Part shown: in pieces, positions 22,757-26,708 of the stretch
Layout of the letters: the number at the start of each line of letters is the position of its first letter
Numbering within the stretch: position 1 is the stretch's first letter
DNA from: an uncultured Eubacteriales bacterium
GTDB lineage: Bacteria > Bacillota > Clostridia > Oscillospirales > Oscillospiraceae
Assembly: GCA_900552015.1 (NCBI GenBank)
Contig: URXY01000027.1
Span: 1-26,708 of the forward strand
Length of the DNA stretch: 26,708 nucleotides
Reading direction: 5' to 3'
Made by a program: the position numbers and the translations under genes
The notes under the pieces: generated by a model
What the model was told of the DNA's origin: nothing
Database searches by the model: none
The model's input: only the letters and a program-made list of their open reading frames with translations

Positions 22757-23911
22757 TTACAGGCTGCTGGCGATCTGTTCAAAGGCTCTCTCGACGGAAT
22801 CAAAGCTGCTGTGCGTGTAGACGTCCAGCGTCACGCTGGCGTTGGAATGTCCCATCAGATATTGCAGGCTTTTCACATCAAGTCCTGCCTGCTGAACGTT
22901 GGTGCAGAAGGTATGCCGCAGCACATGGGGCGTGATCCGAGGGACAGGCTTGCCGTATGCCTTTTCAAATCGCGCTTGCAGACCCCGCATATAGTTCTCC
23001 AAGTGCATCGCGACCTTCGGCATCCCGGACTTGTCCAGAAAGAGAAAACCGCTGTGACCGTCCACCAGCAATTCCACCTTCGGGGCGGTTCTGGCTTTCA
23101 CCACCCGCATCAGCGCCATGTAAACCGCGTCCGTCATGGGGACGTTTCGGATGCCGCTTTTGGTTTTGGGCGGCGTGACGAAATAGGGCTTCTCCGCCGT
23201 CCGGCATAGCTGCCGCCGAACGTGAATACAGCGTCGGTCGAAGTCAATATCTGCCCGTGTCAGACCGTACAGCTCGCTCACACGCAAGCCGGTTCCCAGC
23301 AGGATCACAATGTCATCATAGTAATTCCCGCCGCAGTCCTGCACGAATTGCAGATACTTCTCCTGCTGCTCCTTGGTCAGCGCATCGCGTACATAGGCAT
23401 CCTTCGGCACCACATCAGACAGCTTGAACTTGAACGGGTTCTTGCGGATGATGTCATCATCCACCGCCATTTCAAATGCCGGTCTGACAACGCTTTGCAG
23501 CACACCGATGGTGTTTTGCTTGATGCCGCTGTCGTGCAGAAACACGAACCAGCCCTTTGCGTCGGAGAGCTTTACGGTTTTGATCGGCTTCTGTCCGAAT
23601 GGGTCGGCGTGAATCCGTTTGACCGCAGAGCCATAAGACCGCAGCGAATTTTGCTTCAAGCCCCGTTTTAGATTCATGTAGCGATCAACCAGCTCCGCCA
23701 CGGTCATTTCTCCCGCAGCATAGTCGATGCCGTCCGCCATGTCGCGCCGCAGCTCGTCCTCTTTCTTCCGCAGCTCTGTCAGGGATTTGGCGTAAATACA
23801 ACGCCGTTTCTTGTGTATATCGGTATAACGATAGTCATAAGTGCCGTTTACTCTTTGGCTTTCGCCGTCCTTCAAAACACGACCTTTGCTATCTTTGCGC
23901 TTTTCAGACAA
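22757..23911 (-). CDS. int: Tyrosine recombinase / integrase, Tn916 type
   Basis: This integrase catalyses excision and integration of the element. The 384-residue protein starts SEKRKDSKGRVLKDGESQR, close to Tn916 Int, and has an N-terminal arm-binding domain, a SAM-like core-binding domain (about residues 65-165) and a C-terminal catalytic domain. The catalytic set is complete: R210 (GTGLRVSEL), K251 (PKTKSG), H329 and R332 (TPHVLRHTF), H355 (LMGHSN) and nucleophile Y365 (LDVYTH). The start is TTG at 23911, behind AAAGGAG with 8 nt spacing. It lies downstream of xis in the usual xis-int order and is the last gene before the element end. It appears intact and probably active. Confidence 0.95.
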   Translation of the reverse strand: MSEKRKDSKGRVLKDGESQRVNGTYDYRYTDIHKKRRCIYAKSLTELRKKEDELRRDMADGIDYAAGEMTVAELVDRYMNLKRGLKQNSLRSYGSAVKRIHADPFGQKPIKTVKLSDAKGWFVFLHDSGIKQNTIGVLQSVVRPAFEMAVDDDIIRKNPFKFKLSDVVPKDAYVRDALTKEQQEKYLQFVQDCGGNYYDDIVILLGTGLRVSELYGLTRADIDFDRRCIHVRRQLCRTAEKPYFVTPPKTKSGIRNVPMTDAVYMALMRVVKARTAPKVELLVDGHSGFLFLDKSGMPKVAMHLENYMRGLQARFEKAYGKPVPRITPHVLRHTFCTNVQQAGLDVKSLQYLMGHSNASVTLDVYTHSSFDSVERAFEQIASSL

Positions 23912-24055
23912 TTCAGAAACTCCTTTCCGTGAAAAGCGCTATTATAGGGATTGATACAAGTATATCATACCGAATATGCGATTTCCACTGATATTGAACA
24001 GGAACAGACAACTTTTTCAAAGTGTCGCTGTGTCATAGATTTTCACATCACTTCT

Positions 24056-24250
24056 TCAAATAGAATACGCCTGCTCGATGAACTGATCGAACAGGCGGCG
24101 TTTAATCAGGCGCTTGTTGCCCACCCAGAGGACGAATTTGCAGCGGTCCTCGTTGGTGATCTCGCGCAGTTTGTTGATACCAATGCCAGAGTAAGCCGCA
24201 GCCTCCTCCAAGCTCAGATTGCTCTTTTCCCAAATCGGGATTTCCTTCAT
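24056..24250 (-). CDS. xis: Excisionase, Tn916 Xis type
   Basis: Xis is a small DNA-bending protein that steers the integrase towards excision. The 64-residue product (MKEIPIWEKSNLSLEEAAAY onwards) matches the Tn916 Xis layout: IPIWE at the N-terminus, a winged-helix part with YSGIGINKLREI, and a basic NKRLIKRRLFDQFIE end. I chose the ATG at 24250 because AAGGAGGG lies about 10 nt upstream and the homology begins there; the open frame extends to 24322 with no homology. A 144-nt spacer separates it from int. Confidence 0.9.
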   Translation of the reverse strand: MKEIPIWEKSNLSLEEAAAYSGIGINKLREITNEDRCKFVLWVGNKRLIKRRLFDQFIEQAYSI

Positions 24251-24292
24251 AGGCAGTTTACCCTCCTTATAAAATAGCCAGACAGGGCGAGG

Positions 24293-24453
24293 CGGCAACG
24301 CAGTCCGGCAACGGACTTCCAAAAACCTCGAAACAAACCCGGTCTGACGGTTAATTTACGGTTTTCCTTTTCTTCTATTTTTCTGTTGCTTTGGTTGTCA
24401 AAGGTAGAAAAACCTGACAGGACAAGGATTTCTCCGGCAACCAGCCCGGCAAC
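24293..24453. repeat. Two tandem pairs of CGGCAAC boxes upstream of xis
   Basis: CGGCAAC occurs at 24293-24299 and 24306-24312 (13-bp period) and again at 24435-24441 and 24447-24453 (12-bp period). Both pairs lie in the 238-nt non-coding gap between the VapE-type gene and xis. They could be binding sites for an element regulator; no cognate protein can be named. No other gene is seen in the gap. Confidence 0.35.
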
Positions 24454-24488
24454 GGGATAGCAGCAGGCTTTGCAACAAACCGTACCTT

Positions 24489-25886
24489 TCAGAACGGCAT
24501 CTCGATCTGCTCTGTAATCTCTACAAAGCCGTCCGGGATTTTTGCGGCTGAGTTGCCGCTGCCGGTTGCAGCTCTTTCGCGCTCCCAGCCCTTTTGCCTG
24601 CCGTATCCGGCAAAGCTGCGGGGATTGGAGAAATACGTCCAGCCGGTCACGCACTGGTTCATAATTTCGTTGATCTCCCGGATCTCCCATTGCTTCGGCT
24701 CATCAAAGGCGTGGTTCAGCGCCTCCTTGTAAAGCTGCTTGGAACAGACAGTATCGCCCGCATAGCTGTCCAGAAACGCCTGAATCATGCCTGCCTTGGT
24801 GTCCTCCGGCATGAAGTCCTTCTGATGTTCTTTGAGATAGCGCACCATTTCCGGGCTGAACGTCAGCTTCCAGCTGCCTGCCCGATAGATGGTCATTGCC
24901 TCCGCCCATACCTGCTGCAAATAGGCTCTGGATGCGGCTTCATCCTCCAAAATATGAACCTCCGCCTGCTCCGGGCAGACCTGTACCGGCAAAAAGCGAC
25001 GATTGCCGGAACGGTCGAGAGGCAGGAAGTCCATTGCGTTGGATGTACCGCCGAACACGCATTGCCGCAATCGGTCTGCCGGGTGGGTTTCATACGGAAT
25101 TTTATAGACTTCCTTCTGGCGGCTCAGAAACGACTTGATTTCCTCAATACTCTTGGCATTGGCGGTGGCGATCATTTCAGACATCTCGATGATCCAGTGC
25201 CCTTGCAGCTTGCGGTATACATTTTCATCGTCCAGCTTCCGCAGATCGTCGGAAAACCACTCATCCTTGCCTGCCAGTAGGCGAAAGAAGGTGGACTTTC
25301 CTGCGCCCTGACCGCCCACCAGACAGAGCATAACCTCAAATTTGCAGCCGGGATGAAATGCCCGATGAATCGCACCCAGCAGGAACAGCCGCAGCGCCTG
25401 AAAGGTGTACTCGTCTGCTTCCGCGCCGAGAAAGTGGTGCAGACAGTAGCGGATACGTTCTGTTCCGTCCCATGCAAGACTGTTCAGATAGTCCCGGACC
25501 GGGTGATAGCTGTTCTGATGGGCAGCGAGATCGGCGGCATCTATGATTTTCTTCTCACTTGTCAGGTCGTAATTCTCTTCCAGATACAGCCGGATGTACT
25601 TCATATCCGTGTCGGTCATGGAGGTGCCGGGGCTTCGGTCGTAGCCGATGGGCTTCACAATGTCGGTGCGGTCGGTCAGCAGATTGTAGGCGATCGCGCC
25701 GGAGAGCAGCGGATCATGCTGAAATACCATCAGGCAGTTCTTGATACTGTTGCGGACACCACCTTTTTCCGTGGTGTCCAGCATGGCTTTTACTTCTTCA
25801 ACGCTCATCGGCGGTGCCATACTGCCTGCCTGCATTTTGAGCTGCTGCTTCATCTGCGGCGGCAAGCTCTGCCATTCGCTGCTCAA
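24489..25886 (-). CDS. Virulence-associated E (VapE) family P-loop ATPase
   Basis: VapE-type proteins are P-loop ATPases found beside primases in phages, islands and mobile elements, where they probably act as replication helicases. The 465-residue product has Walker A GGQGAGKST (191-199, K197), an acidic segment at WIIEMSEM, and the family blocks NSYHPVRDYLNSLAWDGTER, SRQKEVYKIPYE and FGGTSNAMDFLPLDRSGNRR. The start is uncertain: TTG at 25886 has GAGG 4 nt upstream but overlaps the preceding gene by 89 nt, while an internal ATG at 25808 (MSVEEVKAML) overlaps by only 11 nt. Paired with the CHC2 protein it likely forms a small replication module. Confidence 0.88.
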   Translation of the reverse strand: MSSEWQSLPPQMKQQLKMQAGSMAPPMSVEEVKAMLDTTEKGGVRNSIKNCLMVFQHDPLLSGAIAYNLLTDRTDIVKPIGYDRSPGTSMTDTDMKYIRLYLEENYDLTSEKKIIDAADLAAHQNSYHPVRDYLNSLAWDGTERIRYCLHHFLGAEADEYTFQALRLFLLGAIHRAFHPGCKFEVMLCLVGGQGAGKSTFFRLLAGKDEWFSDDLRKLDDENVYRKLQGHWIIEMSEMIATANAKSIEEIKSFLSRQKEVYKIPYETHPADRLRQCVFGGTSNAMDFLPLDRSGNRRFLPVQVCPEQAEVHILEDEAASRAYLQQVWAEAMTIYRAGSWKLTFSPEMVRYLKEHQKDFMPEDTKAGMIQAFLDSYAGDTVCSKQLYKEALNHAFDEPKQWEIREINEIMNQCVTGWTYFSNPRSFAGYGRQKGWERERAATGSGNSAAKIPDGFVEITEQIEMPF

Positions 25887-26430
25887 GTTTCCTCACTTCC
25901 TCTCCATATTCGATCACAACGGATGCCCGCGCATGTATATCCCCGCACAACAACTCATCCAACAGATATTCAATCAGCGAAATTCTCTGTAACGCTTCCA
26001 CAAAGCGCGGATCAAAGCCATCCTCCGGCGTTTGCGGGGTATCCTCCTTCCAGCGGCATAACAGCCGGTAATAGTCCAACAGCACACGGAAGCAGTAGCG
26101 TTCCATGTGCGGATAATTCTGTTCGTCGGTATTTTGTTGTCGCGGCTTGCTCATTTTGCCCGTGCCATCCTCATACGGAATAGCAAAATCCTGTGCCAGC
26201 AGAATTGCAGCTTCCTTGCTGCCGATCCCGCGAAGCCGGGAAACGAAGTCGATCACGTCCCCGGTAACACCGCAGCCGAAGCAGTAATACCGGCGATCCA
26301 GCTTCATGCTGGGCGTACTGTCATCATGGAACGGGCAGCGGCACATTCCGTTTCGCTCCACCCGGATGCCGTATCGCTCCGCAGCCTGCCGGGTGGTCAC
26401 AGACTGCTTGACGGCTTCAAAGATACTCAA
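25798..26430 (-). CDS. CHC2 zinc-finger (DnaG-type) primase-like protein
   Basis: The first 60 residues carry a CHC2 zinc finger of the DnaG primase type: CPFHDDSTPSM supplies C32 and H35, and CFGCGVTGD supplies C50 and C53. This part binds DNA in primases. The remaining region to residue 210 is helical and charged, with no TOPRIM domain visible, so it is not a complete primase alone and may work with the VapE ATPase. The TTG start at 26430 is preceded by GGAGGG with 9 nt spacing. It follows the probable relaxase gene by 15 nt in the same direction. Confidence 0.88.
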   Translation of the reverse strand: MSIFEAVKQSVTTRQAAERYGIRVERNGMCRCPFHDDSTPSMKLDRRYYCFGCGVTGDVIDFVSRLRGIGSKEAAILLAQDFAIPYEDGTGKMSKPRQQNTDEQNYPHMERYCFRVLLDYYRLLCRWKEDTPQTPEDGFDPRFVEALQRISLIEYLLDELLCGDIHARASVVIEYGEEVRKLEQRMAELAAADEAAAQNAGRQYGTADER

Positions 26431-26445
26431 TAGGCAACGCCCTCC

Positions 26446-26708
26446 TTAGTGTTCGATTTCCTGCTTTTTCTGCCGCAGCTCGGTGTTCTGGCGTTCCTGT
26501 TCATGCTGCCCCTCGTAGATGTTGTAGTGAATCGCCCAGAGCTTTTTCGCGTCGGCATGGAGCGGCGAAAGCTCTGACTGAATGTCCCTGTATTCCTGCT
26601 CCAACTGCGCCCGTTCTTTGCGCCATGCGGTGATGGGCAGCTTGCCATCTTTGAAATACGGTTTCAGCTTGCGCTCTGCCATGTAGAACGTCCGCAACTC
26701 GTTATCGT
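26446..26708 (-). CDS. C-terminal part of a probable relaxase/mobilisation protein, 5' truncated
   Basis: The frame is open to the window edge and ends at 26446. About 87 residues are visible: charged and helical, with MAERKLKPYFKDGKLP followed by a likely coiled coil (WRKERAQLEQEYRDIQSEL and on to RQKKQEIEH). This matches the C-terminal tail often seen on relaxases of Firmicutes mobilisable elements, next to CHC2 and VapE genes. The catalytic relaxase domain would lie outside the window, so the call rests on tail similarity and position. A TTG at 26697 is in frame but is probably internal. A stand-alone small coiled-coil protein is the alternative. Confidence 0.55.
   Translation of the reverse strand, partial: DNELRTFYMAERKLKPYFKDGKLPITAWRKERAQLEQEYRDIQSELSPLHADAKKLWAIHYNIYEGQHEQERQNTELRQKKQEIEH

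Noticed and set aside
24247..24690. A 147-codon minus-strand ORF over the VapE 3' end and the gap before xis
   Set aside because: It overlaps the conserved VapE C-terminus in another frame and the xis start, and its Arg/Cys-rich composition is unconvincing.
22440..26708. CRISPR array or toxin-antitoxin system in the element part
   Set aside because: No regularly spaced repeats of CRISPR length and no small paired genes of known toxin-antitoxin type are present in the visible part.

Overview
The window looks like a chromosomal segment of a GC-rich, anaerobic, gut-type Clostridia, probably Oscillospiraceae or a close relative. This rests on gene content (split gcvPA/gcvPB, a LytS-type regulator, a TAXI-type fused TRAP permease, a T-box in front of cstA), AGGAGG-type ribosome binding sites, sigma-A-like promoters and a Tn916-type int/xis pair. 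The species is not identifiable from sequence alone.

Positions 1-6514 (+) hold a glycine-cleavage operon: gcvT (5'-truncated by the window), gcvH, gcvPA, gcvPB, lplA and lpdA. It encodes the T, H, P (two subunits) and L proteins plus the ligase that can lipoylate GcvH. It ends at a strong terminator. Positions 6650-8392 (+) carry a brnQ branched-chain amino acid transporter behind a perfect promoter and a ~350-nt leader containing a 38-codon ORF rich in Val/Leu/Ile codons. Positions 8467-12232 (-) hold a YwrD-like gamma-glutamyltransferase and a fused 4TM/12TM TRAP permease, each closed by a terminator.

Positions 12445-14194 (+) contain a LytS-type sensor kinase that is frameshifted near its N-terminal membrane domain and then fused in frame to the LytTR DNA-binding end of a response regulator. 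The ATP-binding half and the receiver domain are lost. A MATE efflux pump (14540-15862) follows, preceded by a 16-codon leader ORF and terminator-like hairpins. Next come a type-2 glycerate kinase (15986-17239) and cstA (17801-19534), the latter behind a clear T-box riboswitch. A minus-strand class I aminotransferase (19613-20737) has an elaborate structured leader and an operator-like dyad over its promoter. The divergent LysR regulator (21075-21831) is broken by an internal deletion.

From about 22500 rightwards the sequence is one end of an integrative mobile element of the Tn916 type. Reading leftward on the minus strand it has a probable relaxase C-terminus, a CHC2 zinc-finger primase-like protein, a VapE-type P-loop ATPase, xis and int, followed by repeat-rich DNA that is the likely attachment end.

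The main points of interest are regulatory: the T-box, two leader-peptide regions, the structured aminotransferase leader, and direct repeats resembling LytTR sites between the TRAP gene and the LytS-type gene. There is also a recurring pattern of junction anomalies (window start, lytS/lytTR, lysR) that may be real gene decay or assembly collapse.
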